Assembly: GCA_020698575.1 (NCBI GenBank)
Contig: CM036248.1
Span: forward strand, 13,297,729-13,361,728
Source: Bostrychus sinensis
Taxonomy: Eukaryota; Chordata; Actinopteri; Gobiiformes; Eleotridae
Direction of reading: 5' to 3'
Length of the DNA: 64,000 nt
A model generated the notes under the pieces. That model did not search any database, was not told the DNA's origin, and saw nothing but the letters and a program-made list of their open reading frames with translations. The position numbers and the translations under genes are program-made. This document shows, one piece after another, positions 21,032-33,234 of the stretch (position 1 is its first letter; each line of letters opens with the position of its first letter).

Positions 21032-22912
21032 CTTGAAGCAGAAAAATGAGATAAAAGCAGAACAATACCAATGTTAATTCACACAGTCCGTGGAGAGACC
21101 CCTGCAGAGAGATGCACAGCTGGCTGCGTGCGAACATCACATTTTAAACATAGGTAAAAACACCCCTGGGACATGTTATCTGGTACACTGTGTAATTCTG
21201 CCTCAGACTCACATCCCTTGTGTCTCACCTCTTTTTACTTGAAATATGCAATTTTCTATGTGCGATGTATGACAAACAACACCTTTCACCCACATCTATC
21301 TCACTAATCATAATAACGACATCCTAAAATACAAAGACACGCATTTAATCTTCTTCGGTGTGGTTCTGTATAATTAGGGTTTTAATCAAATTTCCTTCAC
21401 TATCTGAGGATGAAGTGAAGTAGGTCTGAAGCCCCTCCCATCCAAAATCTTTAGTCATAAAATCAGTCCCATATGACCCATGAGAACTGTCAGAATTTAT
21501 GCAATGCTTTGTTTGATTTCTAAAATTGCATTGGTCCTACAACATCTGCATGAGTTGGCAGGGTCTTTTGCTTTTCTGATTGTCTGTATGTCTATCCAGT
21601 TACATTTTTTTTTAAAGTAAAGGAAAGTAAAGTGGGTCTGAAATCAATCCTATGACTAATCATTATCAGTAAAATGTGGTAGTCTTTTGCAATACAATGC
21701 TTTGTTTCTTAGATTGGTTGTGTTTTTTGAAAATTGCATTGGTCCTTCAGCAATTTTACATTCGTTAGTCCTCTTTGTTTTTCTGTATAGCTGTATGTCA
21801 ACTTTACTTTCAAAGCAAAGTGGGTCAGAAACCTCTTCCATTCAAACCTTTTTCCACCTACCTGGCCAATCATAACTCTTTATTTCAAATGAGGCAGACT
21901 TTATGAAGTGTTTTTTTTTTTTTTTTTTGGTTGGTTGTATTTTTTTTAAATTGCCTTGGTCCTAAAGGAGCATAATAAAATAGTTTGTTTATAATGTCTA
22001 TGCAACTTTCTTAGTGAAGTTGGTATAAAAGCTCTCATTCAAACTTTGTTATACTAAAATCAGATTATTTCAAATGGGGCAGAATTTATGTTTTTGTTTT
22101 CTGATTGCTTGTATAACCATCCAATTGAACTCAGAGCTAGTTTAATCTATGCCCATAAGCTCCACCCCCGGGAAGACCAATCAAATTCTTTGTATTTTTT
22201 TCTTTTTTTCTTTTGGCTTTTCCTTTCTGGGATCATCACAGCACATCTACTGCCTCCAAGAGCAGTAATTTGCATATTGATTTGGCATAGGTTTTACACA
22301 GAATCCTCTTCCTGACACAACCCTCTCCATTTAACCAGGCTTGGGACTGGGACAAGAAGTACGCTAGCTTGTGACCCCTTGTGGCCAATAGGCTGTATTC
22401 TGTCCAACTGAATTTCAAGGTAGTTAAATCTGTTTCACCCCCTTAAAACAGGTGTCCGCGGGGTCTTAAAAAGTATTAAAAGTTGATAAATCAATTTTAG
22501 GTAAATTAAGGTATTAAGTATTAAGGTATGAGGCATTCAAGTATTGTCCAAAGAGAGTTTGACTGCAAAAAGTAGACATTTAAAGATTAATTTGCCTTCC
22601 CACGACTATTAATAACAACTATGTGCAGGCATGCTCAGACTGCCAGATTGACTTGAGTACACACAATGTTACACATGAGACGTAAAAGTTACATGTCCTT
22701 ATCGCAAAGTACAACTGTTTACTGTTTCCTTTGAAGTGGTGATGTGTCTTAAAATATTATGAGAAGACCTGCAAAAAGTCTTAAAAAGGTATTGAAACTG
22801 ACCTCAGGATTCCTGCATATACTTTGTAAAATTTAGAGACCATACTAATTATTAATATGTATAATTAAGAATTAAGATGGCTGTCTGGGCTACTAATTTC
22901 CCATTCTCTTAC
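21032..22912 (-). other. Intron 15
   Basis: AT-rich with several similar 120-150 bp paragraphs (21400-22120, recurrent phrases AAGTGGGTC and GCATTGGTCCT), suggesting old local duplication, and the fish repeat at 22190-22420 (TTGGGACTGGGACAAGAAGT). Confidence 0.7.
21410..22120. repeat. Diverged local tandem duplication
   Basis: Four to five paragraphs each carry AAAGT(G)GGTC(T/A)GAA, TTCAAATG(A/G)GGCAGA, TTTATG and (A)ATTGC(A/C)TTGGTCCT in the same order at roughly 150-bp spacing. Judged by eye; the boundaries are approximate. Confidence 0.55.
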
Positions 22913-23162
22913 CTTAATTCGAGGATGCCAGTTGTGTTCATGGACGGGTAAACCCTCCTGACAAAGTTGAGGTCTCCGACGTACAAGCTGCCGTCGGTGC
23001 CCATCGCCAAAGCCACCGGTGCCAGGAGCTTGTTCCCGTCTGCGAGGCCGTTACAGCTGGGGCACGAGATACTGCGTCTGCGGCCATTTCCCATAACGCT
23101 GGTGATTACCGGGGGCTGCTCCGTCACGAAAATGTTCTCTCCGCTTCCCTTGTGAAGAATGC
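22913..23162 (-). CDS. tenm2: Teneurin exon 15: start of NHL propeller
   Basis: 250 bp; split Gly with exon 14 (G|GC). ILHKGSGENIFVTEQPPVIT, SVMGNGRRRSISCPSCNGLA, DGNKLLAPVALAMGTDGSLY and VGDLNFVRRVYPSMNTTGIL, ending AG for Arg or Ser depending on microexon B. Donor AAG|GTAAGA. Confidence 0.96.
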
Positions 23163-24571
23163 CTAAATAAAACAGAGTGGACACAGGTGGTTGGAAAGTG
23201 TTTTGTGTAATTGTATTAAATAGACCTATTACAATTTAAAATGGTCCACATTACAGCCACTTTTTTTCCAAGACAATTATTATTATTCAACTTGTGTGGT
23301 TGTGTGGCTTTAGTACTTCTTAAAATACACTTGCAATAAGCGAGAGGTTCCTTTGTGTTGTTTCCATTAGTGACGGCAGGTGGTCACTTCTACAGCCTTT
23401 ATGTCTTTGACTTAAATGCACTTAATATACATGCATGGACAATAAAACGGCGACTTCCATATGGCATAGTACATACATGCTCACTGAAGTGGCTTAGTAA
23501 TGGCTTTCTATGTGAAAAGGATAAGAGGAACTTAATTTTGATGTCTCATAATAATGTTAGAAATCAGAATGCAATATATATATAGATTTTCTCTTTTATT
23601 TATTTTATTGAAGGGGTGGTATTTGTAAAGTGTGTAAGTTGCAGCTTAGTATGGCAAAGATAAGGAAAAAATACTTTGAATTCTCAAATAAAAGGCACAC
23701 ATGAAGTGAAAGGCTTATGTTTTATAGATTCAGTACATGCCATGACATATTTAAAGCATTTACATTTACTTTTAACTTTTAAAATCAGGTATATTAAGTA
23801 ATAATATGATTTATTCTTCTTTGGGATAATGAATAAAGTAAAATAAATAAATGTTTGAAATTGTCTTGGTCACCTCTAGAACAGCATTGCACATCTTATA
23901 ACCTTTAAAAACATTATTTGACTAAAAGAAAGTGTTTCCAACAATTACTTTACTACTGCCATAAAGAAAAAGTTGAGTGCAGCTCTGTTACACTCTTTTG
24001 AACAGAAACATAGATAAAAAGGTTTTTATTTTCTTAAACTTTTTGTATGATGCCATTTTAATACTACAAAGTGAAAAATAGCTGTGAGGGATCACTGGAA
24101 GCAGAGCTTTTTTTGGATAAATGAATGAGCGCAGACTGGATATAGAGGGCTTGTTGATTGAGCAGTGCTTCCTGGTTCATGTAACCAAGCATTTTGAGGC
24201 CTCAGAAACTCAGCACCAGAGACTACAGGATTACTCAAACATGTGTGAATAAAACAAAACCCAACACCAGGTATGTTTTTGATGAGGGGACAACATTATA
24301 ACATGGTAGAAAAGCAACTCAAAAAAGTAAATTTTTCATATATTATTTAAGATGTGATTCTTGTTTGGATATTGCAGCGTGGCGTAATGTATGAAATAAT
24401 GCAGAATTGATATATTATGATGTTATCATTTCTGTGGACAGGACTTGTACAGTATCATGGGTTATTCTATTATTCAGATATTTACTTTTAAATCTGAGGT
24501 AAGGGGTCTATTATCTCGGAGTCTTTGCAGTGTGATTAATTCGAACATTTTCTAAAATAATGTTTCCGTAC
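23163..24571 (-). other. Intron 14
   Basis: AT-rich; about 24035-24315 belongs to the same miniature repeat as 60430-60793. No other recognisable content. Confidence 0.75.
24035..24315. mobile_element. piggyBac-like MITE fragment
   Basis: Shares with 60430-60793 the phrases TTGTTGATTG, CAGCACCAGAGACTACAGGA and ACAACATTATAACATGGT. The ends are not clear, so the copy is truncated or diverged. Confidence 0.6.
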
Positions 24572-24715
24572 CACTGCGTGTGTTGAGTATGTGGTGCTTG
24601 TTCAGGGACCAGCCGCCCAGATTGGTTGGGTCCAGCTCAAATCCCTGAAGCAGGACGGTCCTCTTCTCCCACAGGACCAGGCTGGCACAGGACTCGTACT
24701 CATAGCCCACAGACA
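24572..24715 (-). CDS. tenm2: Teneurin exon 14: FN-plug to propeller
   Basis: 144 bp, one-base phase at both ends. VSVGYEYESCASLVLWEKRT, VLLQGFELDPTNLGGWSLNK and HHILNTRS. The FN-plug is the beta-sandwich that closes the bottom of the YD barrel. Confidence 0.95.
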
Positions 24716-25795
24716 CTGTGCATAGAAAAGAGAGTTTAGTGAAGAAGAGGCAGGAAATACAAAGTCTATAGAAAACTTACTTGAAGCGTAACCTTCTAAC
24801 TTCATTTAAAGTTGTGAAAGGTGTGATACACAGAGCAGATAGTTAGCACCTGTATGAAAACCAGCACTAACACCTACCTAACACGCTCATACGTTTTCTG
24901 TTAAATCAATTATAAACCTTGTTAATTAGACAGATTACCCTTAGGGCCTTTGAATGTGCAGACCACATTGGCTGCTACATTAAAAGCACATTAAAAACAT
25001 AATCTCAAATGCACATATGTTTATCGACTCTGCTATTTGGATAAGCACACTGAGAAAATAAATATTTCTCATACAATTGCGTGAATTCGTACATATAGAT
25101 ATCCTGTTTGAACGTGTGCTGTTTTGTTCTTTGTTAAAAGGAAAAGTGTGTTAACACATCAACTCCCACATGAGCCACTGTGAGAGATACAGAGACTGCT
25201 GTTGCCAGCACCTTTTCAGCTTCACTGCCAACAGTAATGCACTATACCTACATCTGTATCCATGTTTAACAAAACATAACGTAATACAAAGCCTGTGTAT
25301 GCTTTTATTCATGAGGAAATGTGAAATTACAGTTTCTCCAGAGAAAAGAGAAGAGGCTAATTTTCTAAACCATGTGCCCCTCATGATTTCAGTCCACGCA
25401 CTACCCCCAGATGTCCACTACATCTGTGGCCTGACAGAGCATTTGGCTGACAGCATCTGTGAGCCACTGTGACAACAGACTGTAATAGCACTGCTGCTCG
25501 CTGCTGCAGCTAACTGCTAACTCACCCTGATGGCTAATAACCCTTCACCACTGTTACGGCTGGCTGACTGAACCACAAGCAGTCCTAATGAAAAATAGAC
25601 ATATGAAAAAAGCACTTAACTGGGGCCTAACCACAGAGTGGATGGGGGCTGACTTTCTGCTGTATTCTCTCTCCCTCCTGCTCTCTAATTAGCAGCCTCT
25701 CTCTCTCTGTCATAGCCAGTGCACTCTAATCAGGACTGTGGGGCACAGAAATACCCCACCCCCTTCTACACTTTTTCATCTAACGCCGAACTCAC
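24716..25795 (-). other. Intron 13
   Basis: AT-rich, then a CT-rich stretch at 25660-25710. No repeat family or exon recognised. Confidence 0.7.
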
Positions 25796-26063
25796 CAACA
25801 GATTCAGAGAGGCCATACACCCGCTGTCCATACGCATCAGTTTTATCCCAGATGTAGGTGTACGCCAGGTTGGGCGAGGCGTGGAACCACTTCTGGAAGA
25901 GGTGACCCTCTACTGCCACCATCAGGTGAACCTTGAGTAGGCCCATGGGCACTACAGCAGGGGTCATGGTCACCTTGAGCAGAGTGCGGTATCCCTGAGT
26001 CCTGGAGCTTAGGTAGCACAGCTTCAGGCTGGTGCCGGGAACCTCAATCTGCTCATGCAGCAC
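25796..26063 (-). CDS. tenm2: Teneurin exon 13: FN-plug
   Basis: 268 bp, phase 0 in, one base out; acceptor CTTCAG, donor G|GTGAGT. VLHEQIEVPGTSLKLCYLSS, RTQGYRTLLKVTMTPAVVPM, KVHLMVAVEGHLFQKWFHAS and IWDKTDAYGQRVYGLSES. Confidence 0.96.
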
Positions 26064-26323
26064 CTGAAGACAAAGAGGGGAGAGGACAGGAGAGAGGGAT
26101 TAGTGTGGATTAGAGGGGGGGAGTAATGGGGGTCACACTTCCACTGATGCTGAAGGACAAAGAAGGAAAAACAATGACAGAAATAAAGGAGTAGAAACAG
26201 GATAGAGGGGGAAACTATGGGGAAAAAGGTAGAAAGGAAGCTTCAAAAGACAGAAATACAGAGAAAGAGCGAGCAAGAGAGCGGAGGAAGATTAGCCTGC
26301 TGCCAGAGGTCAGTGTACTGCAC
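26064..26323 (-). other. Intron 12 (260 bp)
   Basis: Purine-rich on the plus strand (pyrimidine-rich in the transcript) throughout, a long polypyrimidine region before the exon 13 acceptor. Confidence 0.8.
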
Positions 26324-26585
26324 CTGTGTCTCCGGGATGATGGGTTTCTCCCCAGGTTTGGAGCTGAAGAAGGAGGACAGAGGGGAGGCAATCACAAGAG
26401 GGTCAGGCCGGACGAATCCGCTCAGGTCACAGCCTGGGATGGTGTTTTCCTCCGTCTTTAGCATCAGGGTGTCCATGGCATAAAACTGGCTCCAGGGCAG
26501 CCACACGGTACGCTCCTGGCTTAGGAATGGGGCGCGCTCGAACCTCAGAGTCAGCGATGCGCCACCGTTAGCTAGCAGGTCAAAC
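26324..26585 (-). CDS. tenm2: Teneurin exon 12: TTR-like domain, second half
   Basis: 262 bp. Its first base completes Met (AT|G) with exon 11: RQDGM-FDLLANGGASLTLRFE, then RAPFLSQERTVWLPWSQFY, MKTEEN-like LKTEENTIPGCDLSG and FVRPDPLVIASPLSSFF. The transthyretin-related fold packs between the Cys-rich part and the FN-plug. Confidence 0.95.
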
Positions 26586-27554
26586 CTACAGAGGGTTCGT
26601 GAGAAGAGGATGCAGATGAGGGGTGGTGACATTTCTGGCGGCGAGATTGTTATTTGGATTTTTGCATGAGAAATAAATGTGACAGAACAGTTGCACAGAA
26701 TATAAATGAAATGTTGATAGGATGTAAGTAAGAACATTCATTTTCTTACAGATAATGGCTTTAACTGTGAATAACAGCTACAGACAAATGACCAGAAGAT
26801 ACGGTTAATTAAAAGCCTAAACCACTCAGCAGAATTCAGGGTCAGACATTTGTACATTCAAGTCTGTAAAACTGGAAGCAGCTCCTGAAATGCAAAGGCA
26901 CTTTTTTCCTATTATTAACACTAGAGCCAAGCAAACATCCATCAGAGCCAGCCAAGGTCAGGCAGAGTCAGATGTATAGACTCTTTCATATAACAGCGCC
27001 TGGAAAAAAAGTCACTTAAATATTAGTGCATTTTATGAAGTTCAGGCGTCGTCCTGCCAAAGTGGAGCAAAACACTGCAAAGGAAGAATTAATAGATAAA
27101 GTGAAAAGTGCATCAGACAGAAACGTGGATGTTAAATAATGACATTCAATGACATAAATACAAGTCATACAAAATTAATATTTCTGTTAGGAGATGTAAG
27201 AGATATAAGGATGCAATGCTTATCAATAGTGGTAGGAAACTTAAAACTCACGTCAACATTTATTCCTATATTATCTATACAATGCAGTACAGTACATATA
27301 CGTAAGCTAAAATAATAATTAAAATCTGCATAATGGCCATTGGGTCATTTTATCTCATTTTGATTTAATCTTGTTGTATCCATATGAAGTTGTTGTTCCA
27401 CAATGGCTTTAAATCTTCTCTAATCTCATTTAATCTAATCTAATCCCATTTGGTCTAATATAATCCCATCTAATCTGGGAGGTAATCTTTTTTTTTTTTT
27501 TTTTTTACCGTAGTTTGAGCATTTTCAGTATTTTCTCTTTTTTTATATACATAC
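26586..27554 (-). other. Intron 11
   Basis: AT-rich, with a short TAATCTAATC-type degenerate tandem at 27415-27475 and a poly-T at 27488-27507. The donor is AT|GTATGT. Confidence 0.75.
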
Positions 27555-27674
27555 ATTCCGTCCTGCCGAGTGAGTGTGTATCCGTAGTGGGGATAGTTGA
27601 CAAAAGACACGTTCACCCCCACCAGAGGCGTCCCGTCTGTGGTCAGAACTTGCCCCCGGATTAAGGACGCCAAA
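27555..27674 (-). CDS. tenm2: Teneurin exon 11: TTR-like domain, first half
   Basis: 120 bp. Completes Ser (AG|T) from exon 10; LASLIRGQVLTTDGTPLVGV, NVSFVNYPHYGYTLTRQDG. GTPLVGVNVSF is the hallmark of the teneurin TTR domain. The exon end was fixed by phase: the only donor giving a Met codon with exon 12 is GTATGT at 27553-27554. Confidence 0.94.
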
Positions 27675-29264
27675 CTGCAGAGAGGACAGAGAAGAAGAAG
27701 AGGAGGAGGATGACGACGGTGAAAAGTGAGAACAGCTACAGACAATTTTAAAAAGTGACATGTTTTCAAGCATCAATCATCGGCTTTGACTCATCTCCCC
27801 ATCTCTCAATCATCCAATTTGCAAAGCTCATTTACTGGCCTGGTCTTCCACCACTCATTAATTACAGACAATCAGCAACGGCGCCATCCAGATTAGCTCA
27901 TGTCAATCATGTAAACAAACCATGACATAGGGAGGGAGGCTTTGACTTTCAATGCATGCGATCGGCCGCACCTACAGAGTTACAACACTCGTCCTAACTA
28001 TACGATCTGCGCATATCATTACATGTGACACTGTGAGTCATATACAATTAGGAGACGTTGAGTGCATTGTGGGCTCACGATTCAGCAACAGACAGCATCA
28101 GCTCGAGTGGCCTTTATGTGGTTAGACAAAGAAATAATAGGGTGAGGACAGGATAGAAAAGAAAGGGGTCAGATGGGTTTTTGTGTTGCAAAGAAAGCTT
28201 AAGGCAAGTTGTTATATAGAGCTTTTCAACACTTGAATCTCTTTACATCAAGAAACTATTAACCCATTCACACTTACAAGCAGTCACATGTTCATTCGCC
28301 AGTGTGCACAGGTAACGGAGGCAAGGTGAGTGAAGTGTCTCGCCCAAGGACTCTAGCACCTGAGCTACTGCCGTCCCTTCTGTTATCACCACAATAAATC
28401 AACTGCCTCCAACCGTCTCTACTATCCAACATGGAGGGCACATTAATGAATTATAGGTGCATTTGGCATAGATTCTCCATTTATACAGGCTTGAGACTGG
28501 CACAAATAGTTCACTGGCTCGTCACCCCTTATGGCTGAAGTTGCTGGTTTATAAAGGCCGACTGATATATTTTACCTTTTTTAGTCAATTAGCCAATTAT
28601 TGCCCTGTAATGACAATTTTTGGTCAGGCACATGTGACTGAAGGATCCCAGTCTAACTCTGCAGTTCATATTAAACATCCAAAATCACTAGACCTCAGAC
28701 TGAAAAGCTCAAAACAGCAATAAAAAGATTTGCTTTACTTACTCTAAGTTAGATGGAGATTGTCTTATTGATTTTCTCAAAAAAACTCATCTTTAACTGT
28801 TGTCACTGTCCAATTCTAACACATTTGTTTGCATTTTAATAAGTATTACTAAGACCATTGGCTATATAATAATTTATTTCATAAAATTAAGAGACCCCCC
28901 AAAACCACACACACACACAAAAATCTGTGTTTATCAACCATTGGCTGCTTTGAATTTTGAAAAGCAGCATCAGCCACAGAAAAACCCATATTGGTCGACC
29001 TCTACTGGTTTATATAGCCATCTAGCTTTTTGGATGGATAGTTTTTTTTTTTTTTTTTGTATACAGTCTTTAGTAGTATGACTAGTGGACAAGTATTAAT
29101 CAAGTAGATCAAGTATTTGCTAAGACTAAATACTTGTACAGTAGTAATAGTAGTAGTAGAGGTAGTAAGTGTTGTTTTATTTAAAAATGTTCAAGGAGGT
29201 AGATCTAGAATATGTGCCATTCTAAGTAAAATATTTGTGACAATATGATGCTTTTGTGTCCTAC
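27675..29264 (-). other. Intron 10
   Basis: Contains a minus-strand SINE remnant (28262-28379), a fish repeat (28385-28550) and short CTA/TAG tracts near 29140-29165. Confidence 0.75.
28262..28379 (-). repeat. tRNA-derived SINE fragment
   Basis: The minus strand reads GGGACGGCAGTAGCTCAGGT (A-box-like) then GTCCTTGGGCGAGACACTTC; the B-box half is deleted. Confidence 0.7.
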
Positions 29265-29475
29265 CTGGAATTAAATGGATTTTCCCCAGGTATGACGTGG
29301 GTGCTGTCCCGTCCCACCAGCATTTTGACGCGGTCGTAGAAGGAGCGGACACGAGGCTGGAATACAGGGCTCTGCTGGATGACCAGGAGCGGGTCCCGGG
29401 ACCCTCGGCACAGGGGGCTGTTCTGACAAGGGCTCTGGATGCAGCAGTCGGGGTCCATGCAGTCGGTGAGTCCGT
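29265..29475 (-). CDS. tenm2: Teneurin exon 10: Cys-rich region
   Basis: 211 bp. Split Asp (G|AC) with exon 9. DGLTDCMDPDCCIQSPCQNS, PLCRGSRDPLLVIQQSPVF, RVRSFYDRVKMLVGRDSTHV and IPGENPFNS. The dense Cys pattern after EGF8 is the teneurin C-rich domain. Confidence 0.96.
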
Positions 29476-30820
29476 CTGAGTTTAAAATGAAAAATAAATG
29501 TGGTGGCTGTGTGAGTGCAGAGCAAACTTAGCTGAAAGTTACTCTGAATTATATCAATTCACTTTAAACATTTAAGTGACTAAATTAAATATAACATTCG
29601 ATTGGTTTACTTGGCTTTGGTTTTTGGTTTCTCAGAAAATAATGATCCAAGTGACTGTGCTGCCAGATGAAAATGTGATGTGTTAATGTCTAGTGAGGTC
29701 AAGAAAGTTGGGAAACCTCATATATAGGGCCTAAACTTAACAAAAGCTTCATATTAGCGGACCACCAGCAGTACAGTCTACAGTCTTTACTATGTAAAAC
29801 TAATCAGCTCTAATATTATGAGTTTGAATCTAGTCGCAAATCTCAGTCACAATGGTCAAACATCTCCAACATTGGGACCACTGATTTGTCTCATAATTAT
29901 GTTTAATAAGTAATACTGAATATATGGTGCCCTAGAGGAGACAAAAGAATTCATGATTAAAATTAGGTACAATAGTCTTTTTTTCAAATAGGACTCAGTG
30001 GAAACTAGTCTGCTCTGACCCAACCTTCACTTCAATATTTGAACATTGCAGTCCTTTTGTCCATTTTTCTTCTATTGTCTGTCTTTTTTCTTTGGGTCCT
30101 TTTCCCTCTGGGATTGATGCAACAAATAGCATCTTTAATTTAGCATAGATTTTACGCCAGATGCCATTCCTAACATAAGCCTCTTCATTTATCTGCGCTT
30201 GGGACCAGCACAAAGAGAATACTAGCTTGTGACTCCCTGTGGCTGGATGAAAATTGTATTATGTAATTTTTTAAATGAGACATGGAGGAAGCTAGTCTGC
30301 TTGGAGACAGCCATCACTTCCTCTGATCCCTTGGTCCATTATTTATATATGGTAACTCTATAGAATAATTCATTATGAATAACTGTATAAGGGTAACATT
30401 ATCTAGGATTTTTACAAACATACAGGACAAAAGTACTCATATTAGACTGTTTTATTTTGCTTACATCAAGAAAAGTAATGTGTACAGATGTTGGCTTAGA
30501 GCCTTCATCGTGCTCAGTGCTGGTCCTATATATTTGGGCGCAAGATATGTTTGGGGGCCAAGGTTCTCAAATATTTTGTATGTAAAGATACACAAAATAC
30601 TTTTACATTTTTTTTCTCATGAATTCTTTTATTTTTTAATTGCAAACATTACCAACTCAACAAGGGGGACCCCAGGTAAACAGTAAAACGCCTTATTGGC
30701 ATTGGTCCCCAGTTTCAGATTTAAAAAAATTACAGGAAGTTGCAAGCTGAAAAATTGTAATCAAAAGAAAAAGTATGTATGGGGGCAAAGTCGCAAGCGC
30801 TCTGACACTACCAAACTCAC
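29476..30820 (-). other. Intron 9
   Basis: AT-rich; a copy of the fish repeat with CGCTTGGGACCAGCACAAAG at 30080-30250. Nothing else identified. Confidence 0.7.
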
Positions 30821-30967
30821 CTCCTTCATTGTCCTTGTTGTCGGCACACGATGTCTCCATGGCCACACTGCAGCCCGGGCCCCTCCATCCCGTCTGACAT
30901 TCGCAGTGCCAACTCTGCTGCCCCATGGTGCACTGCCCATTTCCATTGCACAGGTTGGGACATCCAT
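30821..30967 (-). CDS. tenm2: Teneurin exon 9: EGF8
   Basis: 147 bp, one-base phase at both ends. DGCPNLCNGNGQCTMGQQSW, HCECQTGWRGPGCSVAMETS and CADNKDNEG. Six EGF cysteines present. Donor G|GTGAGT; strong acceptor CTGCAG. It is the exon after microexon A. Confidence 0.96.
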
Positions 30968-31745
30968 CTGCAGGACAGAAAGGAAGGGGGGGGGCAAGGA
31001 GGTGGTAGAGGGTGGGACGGGGAGACAGGGGAGAGGACAGAGAGAGCAACGTGATGTTTGTTTTGTCATCTGTGAAACAATAAGAACACTCGACACACAC
31101 ACATGCTCGTTTGTAACAAAGGACCAATGAGGCTGAGGAGTCAATGCTTGCTGCTTAAGTATTGATCGTTTAGGAATCAATTTTATTCAGCAGATTAATT
31201 TTCATGCACAACTGACCGTCTATACAGTCTTTGTGTGTGTGTGTGAACAGAGGAGGATAGATCACTTACTGGATAGAGCCACGGCGGATCATAACTCTCC
31301 GCTCTCTTACTTATGATTCAGTGTCGGTAATGGGATTCTGATGGCCTGAGAGTAATGCTTTCTCATGAGAGAATGAGATTATGTTCAGCGGCCTGTGCCA
31401 GTATGGATACGTGTATAAGTGTGTGTGTGTGTGTCTGCTTGTGCAAGGAGTCCATGAACTAATAAACCTTCACTTTAGTTTATGCAAAAAGCCCTATGAG
31501 ATCCCGGGACCCTGGAGCCAAGCAGGTAAATTCTGTAACTGGCTTATAGCGAGGGCCACCTGTAACTCACCTAACAGACTTAAGGCATGGAGAAGCAAGA
31601 TGATTTAAAGCCAAGGCAGGAAATGGAAATGCACAATTATGGGGCGTAGTGAGAGGTAACTTTAGCTTAAAATGGTGCAAGATGTTTTATCACTTTTATT
31701 TTATTTAAGTTGCCAAAAGAAAGCACACTCACGCAAGGTCTAGTG

Positions 31746-32855
31746 CAGCAGTTCTCAAACTGTGGTACAGGTAACACTGGTGGTACGCAGACATCTTCGC
31801 AGTTCAAGACCTGATTCAGTTGTTTTAGTTCCTGCTCTACAAGGATTATATCTGAAGTTTAGTTCTGCATTAGTCCTGGTTTAGACCTGGTTTAGTCCTA
31901 TTTTCATTTTGGTTTAGTACTGCTAAAGTCTAGGTTAAGACCTGGTTTTGTCCCAGTTTAGACCTAGTTTAGTCCTGGTTTAGTTCATTTTAGCTCTGGT
32001 TTAGTTCTTGTTTAGATCTGGTTTAGATCTGTTTTAGTTCTGGTCAGATCTGGTGTGGTGCTGGTTTAGTGCTGGTTTATACCTGGTTTAGTCCTCTTGT
32101 GATCCTTGTTTCGTCCTGGTTTAGAGCTTGTTTAGTCCTGGGTAAAACCTGGTTTAGTCCTGATTTAGACCTCGTTTAGTCTTGTTTGAATTTTGGTTTA
32201 GTACTGCTAAAGTCTTGTTTAAGACCTGGTTTAGTCGTGGTTTAGTTCATTTTAGCTCTGGTTTAGTTCTGGTTTAGTCCTGGTGTGGTCCTTGTTTAGT
32301 CCTGGTTCAGAGCTTGTTTAGTCCTGGGTAAAACTTGATTTAGTAGTGATTTAGAGCTTGTTTAGTCCTGTTTTAATTTTGGTTTAGTACTGCTAAAGTC
32401 CTGGTTAAGACCTGGTTTAGTCCTGGTTTAGACCTAGTTTAGTCTTAGTTCTGGTTTAGCACTGGTTTAGATCTGGTTTAGATCTGGTTTAGTCCTGGTT
32501 GAAACCTGGTTTAGTCCTGGTGTGGTCCTGGTTTAATCCTGGTTTAGAGCTTGTTTTGACCTGTTTTAGTTTTGGTTTAATACTACTAAAGCTCTGGTTA
32601 AAACCTGGTTTAGTCCTGGTTAAGACTTGGTTTAGTCCTGTTTTAGTCCTCATTTAAACCTGGTTTAGCTCTGGTTTAGTCCAGGTTAAAACCCAAATTA
32701 GTCCTTGTTTAGTCCTGGTTTCTGACCAAGCTTAGTCCTGCTTTAGATCTGCTTTAGTTCAGGTTTAGTTTAGTGATTCAGGGTCATCGTGATCCATTAA
32801 AGATAGTTCTGGGAAAGCCCAATATTTCCTAAGGTAGAAAGTTTGAGAAGCACTG
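31746..32855 (+). mobile_element. hAT-like element with long TTTAGTCCTGG minisatellite
   Basis: Starts CAGCAGTTCTCAAACTGTGG and ends GTTTGAGAAGCACTG. Nearly 900 bp of the inside is degenerate TTTAGTCCTGG / TTTAGACCTGG / TTTAGATCTGG repeats, with higher-order blocks (AGAGCTTGTTTAGTCC recurs). No clear 8-bp duplication was found. Confidence 0.8.
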
Positions 32856-33234
32856 TGTTCATATCAAATGTGCTGTATAATCTGTTCAGCAGTGCTGACA
32901 AAAGTAAAGATCAATGTACAATTCTCAATGCAATGAAATGTGATCAAAATAACTACCGAAATCAACAGTAAGTCTTGGTATAAAGAAATAAACTGCATCA
33001 CACAATAGTTTTTGTTGCCTTCTCTGTGAAATGGCTAGATCATTTTGTGTGAAGGCTGAATGCACCATTTTCTAAATGATATTGGATTTTCTGATAAAAG
33101 ACAAATTGTGGCATTTACTGATACTGAACTAGTAGTAAACACAGATGGGACTCTCGTGTTTCAATATGAATCTTTTATATGCCAGAAAATATAATTTGGA
33201 AGCTTATTTTTTCACTATACAATACTAAGCCCTA

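Noticed and set aside
30761..31180. Long minus- and plus-strand frames around EGF8 (30693-31180)
   Set aside because: Extensions of or shadows over exon 9; splice sites at 30821 and 30967 and phase define the true coding part.
31860..32780. CRISPR-like array from regularly recurring TTTAGTCCTGG
   Set aside because: Units are contiguous, degenerate and about 11 bp with no unique spacers, inside a eukaryotic transposon-like element.
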